From: Rhizobium sp. NLR16a
GTDB lineage: Bacteria > Pseudomonadota > Alphaproteobacteria > Rhizobiales > Rhizobiaceae
Length of the DNA stretch: 64,000 bases
Assembly (NCBI RefSeq): GCF_017948245.1
Contig: NZ_CP072865.1
Location: 2,629,501-2,693,500 of the forward strand
Reading direction: 5' to 3'
Of the stretch, positions 1 through 7,186 are shown piece after piece. How positions within the stretch are numbered: the stretch's first letter is position 1; the number at the start of each line of letters is the position of its first letter. Made by a program: the position numbers and the translations under genes. A model generated the notes under the pieces. It ran no database searches. It saw only the letters and a list, made by a program, of their open reading frames with translations, and was not told the origin of the DNA.

Positions 1-59
1 ATCCGCTGCGGCTTGAACAAGCGCATGCATGCGGACAGCCTGGAAAGGATGAGGAGCGA

Positions 60-494
60 TCAGAGATCGAGCACCAAATGAGGCACGCCGTTCGAGGTCT
101 TCCTGGGGGAGACGCCGTCGGCATCGATCTGTGCACTCACGCGTCGACGAAAGGCTGAAAAGCTCTCGAAGGTGACCACGTCAACCGCTACATCGAAATG
201 GATGCTGATTCGGTGGAGGCCGCCCGGCAGAGCCGAAAGCGAGAGAATTTCGCCCGTGAACGGCTGATTGAGATAGCGGCCGCGAATATGGGCGCCGACG
301 AAGAGCGGCGTCTTCGTAGCCGCATTGGGTTTTGCCGCCAGAGCCGCAAGCGTATTCCAGTCACGCGCGCCGTGCTGGCGGGCGATCATTTCCAAGGCCG
401 CACCGTGGGTCAGCGCGGTGCCGCGATCGTTCATCGCCTGGCGCAAGCGCTTAGCCTGGGCCTTCAGTTCTTCAATGCCGGGATAGGTCGTCAT
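60..494 (-). CDS. Glyoxalase_8-type protein (ankyrin-like N-terminal helix domain)
   Basis: A 144-residue soluble protein. Its N-terminal half (residues ~5-52, IEELKAQAKRLRQ…THGAALEMIARQHGARDWNTLAA) matches the helical module of proteins annotated as glyoxalase superfamily (Glyoxalase_8), with the typical HG-RDWN signature. The C-terminal half is a small beta-rich domain ending in HLVLDL. I chose the ATG at 494 because the residues encoded upstream of it (MRAPICSRR…) look non-protein-like. Enzymatic activity is unproven; family members lack an obvious metal site. It stands alone, with its 3' end near the left edge of the window. Confidence 0.75.
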   Translation of the reverse strand: MTTYPGIEELKAQAKRLRQAMNDRGTALTHGAALEMIARQHGARDWNTLAALAAKPNAATKTPLFVGAHIRGRYLNQPFTGEILSLSALPGGLHRISIHFDVAVDVVTFESFSAFRRRVSAQIDADGVSPRKTSNGVPHLVLDL

Positions 495-848
495 GGAGTG
501 AGCCTTCGCAAGGCATGCTCTTCGACTGCAAATGGGAGCTCGCATTGCCGTCAGTCAGCATGCACAAGGGGCCGTGACCATGATCACGAGGGCTTCACCA
601 TGGATTTTCATCCGCGAGCGGCCGGTGCCTCGAACCGGGGCCTTGTATGCGCGATCGCCGTCGGCATGTCAAGAATGGCGCGACTGCCCGCAGAATTGCG
701 CGAATTTGGAGCAGACCTGGCCGGAATCGATGCGATTTCCAGCGATTCTCAGCAACAGCCTTCAATCTTAACGACGATCTTCAGCAATCGTCAGCACTCT
801 TGCATTATTCTCTGCTTATGATGAGCGGAGGCTAAAAGGGCCTTTCAG
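495..848. other. Intergenic region, no gene recognised
   Basis: About 350 bases between two divergent genes. Short open frames on the + strand (532-771, 647-835) have no protein-like composition and no ribosome-binding site. The right-hand 60 bases are less GC-rich and probably hold the promoter of the PilZ-like gene; a GGAG-containing stretch lies about 20 bases before its ATG. I see no RNA gene or repeat. Confidence 0.6.
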
Positions 849-1181
849 ATGCACCTCGACACAGAACACCCCAAGCCGGAACGTGCCTACAGGGAGTTTC
901 ACCTCGACAGGCCCGGCAATATCATCTTCGTCGGCCATCACCTCAGCACCGGAACCCAGGTGCGCTGCCTGATTCGCACGATCACGCTTGCCGGCGCGGT
1001 GCTCGAAGTCAGTCCGAGCCTCGAGATGCCGAGCCATTTCTTTCTCGAAATACTCGGCATCCATGACGAGATCGGCGCCACCGTGGTCAAACGCGAAGAA
1101 GAACTGGTGACGATCAGCTTCAACATGCTGCTCAATCCGGAATTCCTGCACCACGTGCTGCGATTGAGCTTCGAAAACTGA
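849..1181 (+). CDS. PilZ-like domain protein (degenerate)
   Basis: A 110-residue protein that is mostly one small beta-barrel. Residues ~36-100 (QVRCLIRTITLAGAVLEV … FFLEILGIHDEIGATVVKREEELVTISF) follow the PilZ strand order, and resemble the PilZ-like protein at 3252-3677 (both have an 'EILGI/NILGL' strand). The c-di-GMP contact motifs RxxxR and (D/N)xSxxG are not clearly present, so nucleotide binding is doubtful. It is probably a cytosolic regulatory or adaptor protein. Its last 50 bases overlap a possible gene on the other strand. Confidence 0.6.
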   Translation: MHLDTEHPKPERAYREFHLDRPGNIIFVGHHLSTGTQVRCLIRTITLAGAVLEVSPSLEMPSHFFLEILGIHDEIGATVVKREEELVTISFNMLLNPEFLHHVLRLSFEN

Positions 1182-1380
1182 GGCCGCCTCCAATCGCCGC
1201 CCGATCGGGGCGCGGCCTCCTCGTCTCGCCCCTTCTTGCTGAGAGATGCGCGATGATCGGTATGATCCAGAGAAGTCCGCGCCATTCCGGGCCATCGAGC
1301 GGATCGGCCATGGGATCGCGGCGCATCCGGTAATTGCGGGACGCGACTTCGTTGAAGAGAACTACCCAGTTGAGAAGCAT
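1132..1380 (-). CDS. Hypothetical small protein
   Basis: An 82-residue open frame preceded by a strong ribosome-binding site (GGAGG, 7 bases before the ATG), which is the main reason for listing it. The first ~50 residues look protein-like, with a short hydrophobic stretch (GLLWIIPIIAHL). The Arg/Gly-rich tail is less convincing and overlaps the 3' end of the PilZ-like gene by 50 bases, so the natural product may be shorter or the frame may be damaged. It is transcribed divergently from the LysR gene. No family recognised. Confidence 0.4.
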   Translation of the reverse strand: MLLNWVVLFNEVASRNYRMRRDPMADPLDGPEWRGLLWIIPIIAHLSARRGETRRPRPDRAAIGGGLSFRSSIAARGAGIPD

Positions 1381-1469
1381 TGCCTATCCTCCATCTATTG
1401 CTGGAGTAGTTGAGCTAAGCCTTCGCGCCTTCGCTATGTAGAGGCATGGAGGAAAGGGGGTTTTCATCC

Positions 1470-2336
1470 ATGAAAGAGGCGAGCTGGGACGATCTGCAGC
1501 TTTTCTTCCATGTCGCGACCGGCGGCGGGCTTTCGGCGGCGGCGGCGCGGACGGGGCTCAGTGCGCCGACGATCGGCCGGCGCATGCTGGGGCTCGAACG
1601 GCTGACCGGCCGGTCGCTGTTCAACCGCGGCCCCACAGGCTACCTGCTTGCCAAGGACGGCCAGGAGTTGCTCGATCGCGTCCGGCTGATGCAGGATGCG
1701 GCGCGGGCGATCTCCGACTGGCGCGGTGAAGTGCTGACGCTGCCGATTGTGTCGACGGTCGTCGACAGCTGGACGTCGCGCTTCATCGCCGACCACCTGG
1801 CCAGCGTCTGGACGCCGAAAGACTGCTTTCGCATGTGCTATAAGACTCGTGACGCGAGCGTCGATTTCACCTATCGCGAGGCGCATATCGCCATTCGCCA
1901 CAGCCGGCCGGATGGCGGCAACGTCGCGATCCGCCGTTCAGTCAAGGTAGCGCATGCGGTTTATCAGGCAGCCGATTATGACGAGAGCAATTGTAACTGG
2001 ATCTCGCTCGGAACAGATATCGCCATAACACCGGCGGACAAGTGGACTTTCGAACAGCCGGATTATTGGATCACCAGCTGGACGAACACGCCGCATATGC
2101 TCTTTTACCTGATCCGAGGGGGCGCCGGCCGCGGCGTGTTGCCCTGTTTCATCGGCGACGAGGAGCGCAAGCTCGTCCGAGCTGGGCCTGTCATCGATGC
2201 ATTGACCTACGAGGTGTGGATCGTCGCGCATGACGACGAGCGGCAAAGGCCGGAAGTCAGGACGGTCATCGATCGCCTGGCCACACTGTTTGCCGATCAT
2301 GAGGATCTCTTTGCCGGAGAGAGACCGTTGGTCTGA
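1470..2336 (+). CDS. LysR-family transcriptional regulator
   Basis: A 288-residue regulator. Residues ~5-65 form the LysR winged helix-turn-helix (WDDLQLFFHVATGGGLSAAAARTGLSAPTIGRRM). The rest is a substrate-binding-like effector domain, somewhat short and diverged, of the kind found in LysR proteins that regulate neighbouring or metabolic genes. I chose the ATG at 1470 over the one at 1446 because GGAGGAAAGGGGG lies between them as a ribosome-binding site. Its target and ligand cannot be read from the sequence. The divergent neighbour is a small hypothetical ORF, and a strong hairpin follows the stop. Confidence 0.85.
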   Translation: MKEASWDDLQLFFHVATGGGLSAAAARTGLSAPTIGRRMLGLERLTGRSLFNRGPTGYLLAKDGQELLDRVRLMQDAARAISDWRGEVLTLPIVSTVVDSWTSRFIADHLASVWTPKDCFRMCYKTRDASVDFTYREAHIAIRHSRPDGGNVAIRRSVKVAHAVYQAADYDESNCNWISLGTDIAITPADKWTFEQPDYWITSWTNTPHMLFYLIRGGAGRGVLPCFIGDEERKLVRAGPVIDALTYEVWIVAHDDERQRPEVRTVIDRLATLFADHEDLFAGERPLV

Positions 2337-2346
2337 AGCGAACAAG

Positions 2347-2370
2347 AACGCGGGCCAGCGGGCCCGCGTT
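2347..2370 (+). terminator. Hairpin terminator after the LysR gene
   Basis: A perfect 10-bp stem (AACGCGGGCC / GGCCCGCGTT) with an AGCG loop starts 11 bases after the LysR stop. There is only a weak T run afterwards. It lies between two convergent genes and could act in either direction. Confidence 0.55.
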
Positions 2371-2389
2371 TGCTCACCGGTTGGTTTCA

Positions 2390-2836
2390 TCACGCGGCGA
2401 GATGCCGCTCGATATCGTCGATCGGCAGATTGGTATAGTCTTTCGCCAATTCCGCCAATATAGCCGCCTGCGTCCCGGCGCTCAGCGCCGGCCGCAGGGT
2501 GCCGAGCGCCTTCGGCGGCGCGATGAGGACGATACGGCGCGCATCCTTTGCCTGCGTCAGCTCGTCCATTCGCTCAGCCACATGTTTCAGAAATTGCGCT
2601 TCGGCCTGCTCCTGCCAGCTGGTCTCTTCGACAGCGCTGCGGCTCCATCCATCAGCGGCATGGCTGCGGCCAGGCTTGTCGCTGCCGAGCTCACGATCGG
2701 GCTCGTTCGGCTGCGTCAGCGTTTCCAACACCGTCAGGCTCATCAGCTGGGCATCGCCGGCATTCTGCATGATCAGCGCCTTGGCTCCATTGCAGACTAC
2801 GACCCATGATTTCCCGGGGATTCTGATGTCGGTCAT
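2390..2836 (-). CDS. Host attachment family protein (AtsE/BaeRF-like)
   Basis: A 148-residue protein matching the 'host attachment protein' family first noted in Agrobacterium. It opens with the typical strand WVVVCNGAKALIMQ, has a polar middle (GRSHAADGWSRSAVEETSW), then a helical segment (AEAQFLKHVAERMDELTQ) and a strand (RRIVLIAPPKALGTLRPAL). These proteins share a fold with archaeal release factor 1/eRF1-like domains; the role in attachment is historical and unproven here. I chose the ATG at 2836 because GAGGAG lies 6 bases upstream; the preceding TTG codon is less likely. It is convergent with the LysR gene. Confidence 0.8.
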   Translation of the reverse strand: MTDIRIPGKSWVVVCNGAKALIMQNAGDAQLMSLTVLETLTQPNEPDRELGSDKPGRSHAADGWSRSAVEETSWQEQAEAQFLKHVAERMDELTQAKDARRIVLIAPPKALGTLRPALSAGTQAAILAELAKDYTNLPIDDIERHLAA

Positions 2837-3251
2837 CTTCAACTCCTCGCTGTCGTCATCGAAGCGCCTTGCTTCATCGATCGAAAGCGCGTCGCGATCT
2901 TTCAGATTCGCTCCTTGCGCTTTCGGTTTTTGTTTTTACGCATGTCGTTATCGCAAACCGCTGACACTTTTGCGCGACATGCTTTAGGCAGAACGCCCGA
3001 CCATTGAAAGAGTTCGAGAAAACTGCGCCGAAATCGGTCGGGGAACAATCCGTAATGCATTTTGGCGGGAGAGCCTGCGTTCCGATTCTGAACATTCGGC
3101 GCACCGCATGGAAACAAAATTTGAACTCGTTAAAATTGTCTTTTTATATTTGACGAATGTGCAAAACATTCATGTGACCGTGGCTGAAGCAAGATCAGCT
3201 TGCTCCAGAGCAAGAACCCCCAATTGTGCCCTGCCTGACGGAGAATGTAAG
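2837..3251. other. Divergent intergenic region with AT-rich promoter segment
   Basis: About 415 bases between the host-attachment gene and the second PilZ-like gene. The right half is clearly AT-rich. It contains a plausible sigma-70 promoter (entered separately) and, just downstream at 3155-3171, a dyad GAATGT-N5-ACATTC. I see no convincing small gene. Confidence 0.6.
3121..3150 (+). promoter_or_regulatory. Candidate sigma-70 promoter of the second PilZ-like gene
   Basis: TTGAAC (3121-3126) and TATATT (3145-3150) are separated by 18 bases in an AT-rich island. The dyad GAATGT-N5-ACATTC at 3155-3171 would overlie the transcription start and could be an operator. The implied leader is about 95 bases long. 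This is prediction only. Confidence 0.4.
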
Positions 3252-3677
3252 ATGACTATGCTCCGCGCCACACACCTTGCAACGGTCAAATCCGCCATTT
3301 ACGACCTGCGCTGGGAAGAGTTCAACGTCAAGCGCCCGGCCCGTATCGTCGCCGTCCGGCCGTGCCTCACCGGAGTCTCGATGCGAAGCGCCGAGATCAT
3401 CGACATATCGCAGGGCGGTGCGACGTTCATCGTCTCGACCACCGCCGGTCTGCCGAAACATTATTATCTCAACATTCTCGGACTAGCCTATCGGATCGGC
3501 TGTGCCGAGGTCTACCGCAATAAGGAACGCATCGGCGTGAGGTTCATCAACCTCCTGGACCCCGAGGTTCTGCGCCGCGTCGTGCGCGCCGATTTCCTTG
3601 TCGGCAATATGGAAGCGATCGACGCCCGGCGTGCGCCGATGTTTCGGGAGACAAGGCCGGCGGCCAGTCTCGCATAA
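3252..3677 (+). CDS. PilZ domain-containing protein
   Basis: A 141-residue protein. Residues ~20-115 read as a PilZ beta-barrel: a basic start (NVKRPARIVAVRP), then the signature DISQGGATF that fits the (D/N)xSxxG c-di-GMP motif, and closing strands (YYLNILGLAYRIGCAEVYRNKERIGVRFI). The classical RxxxR box is imperfect, so binding of c-di-GMP is likely but not certain. I chose the ATG at 3252 because GGAG lies about 9 bases upstream and the residues encoded further upstream are not protein-like. It is probably a cytosolic c-di-GMP effector for motility or exopolysaccharide control. Confidence 0.75.
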   Translation: MTMLRATHLATVKSAIYDLRWEEFNVKRPARIVAVRPCLTGVSMRSAEIIDISQGGATFIVSTTAGLPKHYYLNILGLAYRIGCAEVYRNKERIGVRFINLLDPEVLRRVVRADFLVGNMEAIDARRAPMFRETRPAASLA

Positions 3678-3847
3678 GTCGTCGATCGAAGGCGAAATTT
3701 GGCGGCGATTCAAAGCGCTACGCCGTCCCTGCCGCGTTTGAACAGGCGCGCCGGGCTGCTGTGGTTGCGGAATAATCTTGCTTGCCTTGGCCGTGCCCGG
3801 GCCTATTGTTGCGCCTGATCTCAACATGTCCGGGAAACCGCTTTCGC

Positions 3848-4960
3848 ATGTCCGCCTTCTCGCGCTTCACGCCCCTCATCAGCGCCCTGCCCTCCACAGT
3901 TCCCTTCGTCGGCCCTGAGGCCATCGAACGCCAGCGCGGACGTGCCGTTCTGGCGCGCATCGGCGCCAATGAGAACGGCTTCGGCCCGGCCCCTTCCGTG
4001 CTTGCCGCGATGCGCGAAGAGGCACGCGACATCTGGAAATACAACGACCCGGAAAATTTCGCGCTGCGAGAAGCGCTTGGCGCGCATCTCGGTGTGACGT
4101 CCGCCAATATCGCCATCGCCGGCGGCATTGACGAATTGCTCGGCCAGATCGTCCGGCTGGTGATAGAGCCGGGGGCGCCCGTTGTTACCTCGCTCGGCGC
4201 CTATCCGACATTCAATTTCCATGTCGCCGGTTTTGGCGGCCGCCTGGTGACCGTCCCCTACGCAAACGACCGCGAGGATCTCGACGGGCTGCTCGATGCC
4301 GTCAGGCGCGAGAAAGCGCCCCTCGTCTATTTCGCCAATCCCGACAATCCGATGGGAAGCTGGTGGGACGCCGACAGCATCGTCGCTTTCGCCCGGGCGC
4401 TGCCCGAGACCACGATGATGGTGCTGGACGAAGCCTACAGCGAAACGGGGCCGGCAAATTCGCTGCCGTCGATCGCTTCGCTCATCAATCTGCCGAACAT
4501 CGTCCGCACCCGCACCTTTTCCAAGGCCTATGGGCTTGCCGGCTCACGCACCGGCTACGTGATCTCGACCTCAGGCACGGCACAGGCCTTCGACAAGATC
4601 CGCAATCATTTCGGCATGAATCGGCTGGCGACCGCCGCAGCGTTGGCCGCGCTCAAGGACCAGGCCTATCTGGCCGAAGTGATCGGGAAGATCCATGCTG
4701 CGCGGGAGCGGATCGGCCGCATTGCCCGGGCGAACGGTCTTGAGCCGCTGGCGTCGGCGACGAACTTCGTGGCGATCGATACCGGCCACGACGGCGCCTA
4801 TGCGCGGGCGATCGTCGATGGCCTTATCGAGCATGGCGTCTTCATCCGCATGCCGGGTGTCGCGCCGCTCAATCGCTGCATCCGCGTCAGCGTCGGGCCT
4901 GAGGCTGATATGGCGCTGTTCGAGGAAGCGCTGCCGCAGGTCTTGAAGACACTCGCCTGA
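3848..4960 (+). CDS. PLP-dependent aminotransferase, HisC-like
   Basis: A 370-residue class I/II (fold type I) aminotransferase resembling histidinol-phosphate aminotransferase. Visible motifs are ANENGFGPAPS near residue 40-50, the substrate and cofactor segment FANPDNPMG (~162-170), DEAY with the cofactor-ring Asp (D204), and the Schiff-base lysine in TFSKAYGLAGSRTGY (K226). It stands alone rather than in a his operon, so it may act on another amino acid such as an aromatic one; the substrate cannot be assigned. I chose the ATG at 3848 as the first residue that aligns with family N-termini. Confidence 0.8.
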   Translation: MSAFSRFTPLISALPSTVPFVGPEAIERQRGRAVLARIGANENGFGPAPSVLAAMREEARDIWKYNDPENFALREALGAHLGVTSANIAIAGGIDELLGQIVRLVIEPGAPVVTSLGAYPTFNFHVAGFGGRLVTVPYANDREDLDGLLDAVRREKAPLVYFANPDNPMGSWWDADSIVAFARALPETTMMVLDEAYSETGPANSLPSIASLINLPNIVRTRTFSKAYGLAGSRTGYVISTSGTAQAFDKIRNHFGMNRLATAAALAALKDQAYLAEVIGKIHAARERIGRIARANGLEPLASATNFVAIDTGHDGAYARAIVDGLIEHGVFIRMPGVAPLNRCIRVSVGPEADMALFEEALPQVLKTLA

Positions 4961-5022
4961 GCTGTCATTCCTGTCCGCTCGCCGACATCGGTCGGTCTTC
5001 GCCATTTGTCTGGGTGTTGCGT

Positions 5023-5460
5023 TCAGCTGAGTTCCTGGGCGAGGCCGATCAGAATCCCCTCAGGTCCGCGGATGTAGCAGAGCCGATATGCATCCTCATA
5101 CTGAACGACCTCTCCTACGAGCTGCGCGCCGCGCCTGCGGAGCCTTTCAAGCGTCTCGTCGATGTCATCCACTGCGAACATGACGCGGAGGTAGCCGAGG
5201 GCGTTGACCGGTGCGTTCCGGTGATCTGCGATGACAGGCGGGGCCAGGAAGCGGGAGAGCTCGAGCCGGCTGTGGCCATCCGGCGTGCGCATCATGGCAA
5301 TCTCGACGCGCTGATCGCCCAGTCCGGTGATACGTCCGGCCCATTCGCCTTCGACCGTGGCCCTCCCTTCGAATTCGAGGCCGAGTTCGCCAAAGAAATC
5401 AATCGCCTCTCCGAGGTCTTCGACGGCGATTCCCACGTTGTCCATTCGCTTGAGCGCCAT
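5023..5460 (-). CDS. VOC family (glyoxalase/bleomycin-resistance fold) protein
   Basis: A 145-residue vicinal-oxygen-chelate protein. It opens with the first beta-alpha-beta unit (MDNVGIAVEDLGEAIDFFGELGLEF) and carries a second module ending in YEDAYRLCYIRGPEGILIGLAQ. The likely metal ligands include E in RLELSRF and E in GPEGILIGL; the usual first His (xHxxxxV) is replaced here by N in MDNVGIAV, so metal use may differ from glyoxalase I. I chose the ATG at 5460 because GGAG lies 8 bases upstream. It is convergent with the aminotransferase. Confidence 0.8.
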   Translation of the reverse strand: MALKRMDNVGIAVEDLGEAIDFFGELGLEFEGRATVEGEWAGRITGLGDQRVEIAMMRTPDGHSRLELSRFLAPPVIADHRNAPVNALGYLRVMFAVDDIDETLERLRRRGAQLVGEVVQYEDAYRLCYIRGPEGILIGLAQELS

Positions 5461-5656
5461 GTTTTGATCTCCAAGGTGTCGTTGCAATCGACCAGGTCTT
5501 GCCTCGTCTAACGAAGGACGTCCGAGGCACGCCAATACCGACAGCTTGGAAAACATCTGTTAAAGCGCCGTGCGTCCTTTTGGACAGGCGGCGCTCCAAC
5601 ACGTCGAGCTGACGTATCGTTCCGTCTGAAACGGCTTCAGATTTTCGGTCGATGCG

Positions 5657-5926
5657 TCAGTGCACCGTCATCCATTCGCGGGCAGCGCGCAGTGCTTCCA
5701 CGAGCTGCATCTTGTTCATGGCGGCGGCCACGTCGGCGCGAAGCTCGGCGGCGCGGTCGTTGCCCTTGATCGCGGCGATGTTCAACCACTTGTGGGCGGC
5801 AATGAGATCGACGGCGCAGCCGCGGCCGGTCGCATACATCAGACCCATTTCGCAGAAGACATCGGCGCTGTTGTTGTCGCCACCCATGGTGGCCGTTTCA
5901 GCATTGTGCATTTCAAAGCGTGCCAT
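5657..5926 (-). CDS. Sel1-like repeat protein
   Basis: An 89-residue protein built around one complete Sel1-type repeat (ADVFCEMGLMYATGRGCAVDLIAAHKWLNIAAIKGNDRAAELRADV). The pattern LGxMYxxGxGVxxDxxxAxxWxxxAA is clear. Such solitary short SLR proteins are common in rhizobia and presumably mediate protein contacts. There is no signal peptide. The upstream stretch (5937-5968) contains three copies of AACAGG on the coding strand; their meaning is unknown. Confidence 0.75.
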   Translation of the reverse strand: MARFEMHNAETATMGGDNNSADVFCEMGLMYATGRGCAVDLIAAHKWLNIAAIKGNDRAAELRADVAAAMNKMQLVEALRAAREWMTVH

Positions 5927-6368
5927 CGGTTTTATCCCTGTTAGCCTGTTTACGACTTACCCTGTTTTACCTTCGGGCCCTGCCGTCTATCGCGGCTTTG
6001 CGGCCCTTCCGGTCCGGCGGGCTTGCCCCGCTCGTCTGATGACTCGACTATGCCAAATGGCTTTCAAAAAACGCCTAAAATGCATGATTAATTTGAGACA
6101 AACAAACTGCAAACGCTTGGTAAAATTGGGTTTTTGTTAAACATCGGATTCCCTGTGATCTAGGCCTTTTCGCTCAAATTTTACAAAAGATTCAGATTTG
6201 GAAATAAACAGATCGTTCATCATGAAATCAGCAGGCGACGGGTTTAAAAGTTCTATGGTCGGCCTTCGGCTGCATTCAGCGAGCGGCGAACGGACAGCCG
6301 GCTCTATTTACCTTTACGTTCGCGTCAGTTATTTTCGCGACCGGTCAGAAGACATCAGGGAGGAAAAG
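5927..6368. other. Intergenic region with AT-rich core, no gene recognised
   Basis: About 440 bases between the divergent Sel1-like and DUF2147 genes. Positions ~6050-6215 are markedly AT-rich compared with the rest of the window and probably hold promoters for both genes. An open frame runs through 6198-6368 into the DUF2147 gene, but the signal peptide and ribosome-binding site place the real start at 6369. I see no tRNA or clear sRNA signature. Confidence 0.5.
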
Positions 6369-6707
6369 ATGATCCGCAGTCTCGTTCTTGCCGGCGCTAT
6401 CGCCGTGATCGCGGGGACAGCCTATGCCGAGGAACCTATCGTCGGCAATTGGAAGACGGCCTCCGGCGAAACGGCGGTGATTGCCGCCTGCGGCGGGAGC
6501 TTTTGCGTGACGCTGAAAACCGGCAAATATACCGGCCGCAAGATCGGCACACTTGCCGGGACCGGCGGCAGCTATGCCGGCGAGATCACCGACCCAGCCG
6601 CCGACAAGACCTATAGCGGCTCAGGAAAGATTTCCGGCAATTCACTGAAGATGCAGGGCTGCGTGATGAAGATTCTCTGCAAGACGCAGACCTGGACACG
6701 GCTCTGA
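6369..6707 (+). CDS. DUF2147 family exported protein
   Basis: A 112-residue secreted protein. A signal peptide (residues 1-20) with cleavage likely after AYA is followed by the family's opening motif EEPIVGNWKTASGETAVI and a beta-rich body with CGGSFCVTLKTGKYTG and a C-terminal pair of cysteines (GCVMKILCKTQTW). DUF2147 proteins are periplasmic lipocalin-like proteins of unknown ligand. I chose the ATG at 6369 because GGGAGGAAAAG precedes it directly. Confidence 0.8.
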   Translation: MIRSLVLAGAIAVIAGTAYAEEPIVGNWKTASGETAVIAACGGSFCVTLKTGKYTGRKIGTLAGTGGSYAGEITDPAADKTYSGSGKISGNSLKMQGCVMKILCKTQTWTRL

Positions 6708-6921
6708 CGCGATAAGGCCGACGCAACAATCATCCAAAAACGTAATCATGCCGGCCGAAATGCCGGTATGCCTCGACGTCTTCCAGGCTTGCCGATCCTC
6801 ATTGCAATCGCCAGACCCCGCCCCGCAAGCTGAACGGCGGATGAACCGGCATCTCAGCACTCGTTCAGCCGAGGTGTGGCAAAACTCATGTCACGGTTAA
6901 GTTGCGTATTGGGGGTCCGGG

Positions 6922-7101
6922 ATGAACTTCTATATTCTGGCAAGACGTTTCACAATCATCACTCTGTTCGCGGCGATCTTCGCCGTCACATTTTCGGCGG
7001 TCGTCGTGCACAATGGCGGCGGCGGCACGCAGTCGCATTTCGGCGCGAGCTATACCTGCCTGGAGAGAAGCGGAACTTTCTGCGCACCGACGGTGCGGTG
7101 A
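6922..7101 (+). CDS. Small single-pass membrane protein, hypothetical
   Basis: A 59-residue ORF not matching any family I recognise. It has a short N-terminal basic segment (MNFYILARR), one hydrophobic span (FTIITLFAAIFAVTFSAVVV, residues 10-29), then a glycine-rich linker and a tail with two cysteines (YTCLERSGTFCAP). The codons have the high GC3 of neighbouring genes, which supports a real gene. The ribosome-binding site is weak (GGGGG). The topology is either a membrane anchor with a periplasmic Cys pair or an exported protein. It lies upstream of amn in the same direction, 85 bases away. Confidence 0.5.
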   Translation: MNFYILARRFTIITLFAAIFAVTFSAVVVHNGGGGTQSHFGASYTCLERSGTFCAPTVR

Positions 7102-7186
7102 CTGACATCAGACTCTTAAGAGAAAAAATCGGATTCCGCCGGCGCGGCGTCGTTTGCTTGTCAAAGACAACTCTCTATAATGCGTC

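Noticed and set aside
1..81. Open frame at the left edge ending at a TGA at 79-81
   Set aside because: Only 26 codons are visible, with no recognisable protein sequence, and it overlaps the supported gene on the other strand. It could be the tail of a gene, but cannot be supported.
532..835. Two short + strand ORFs (532-771 and 647-835)
   Set aside because: No ribosome-binding site, unlikely composition, mutually overlapping frames.
6747..6770. Hairpin CATGCCGGC/GCCGGTATG after the DUF2147 gene
   Set aside because: No T run follows and the stem has a mismatch-type wobble; not strong enough to call a terminator.
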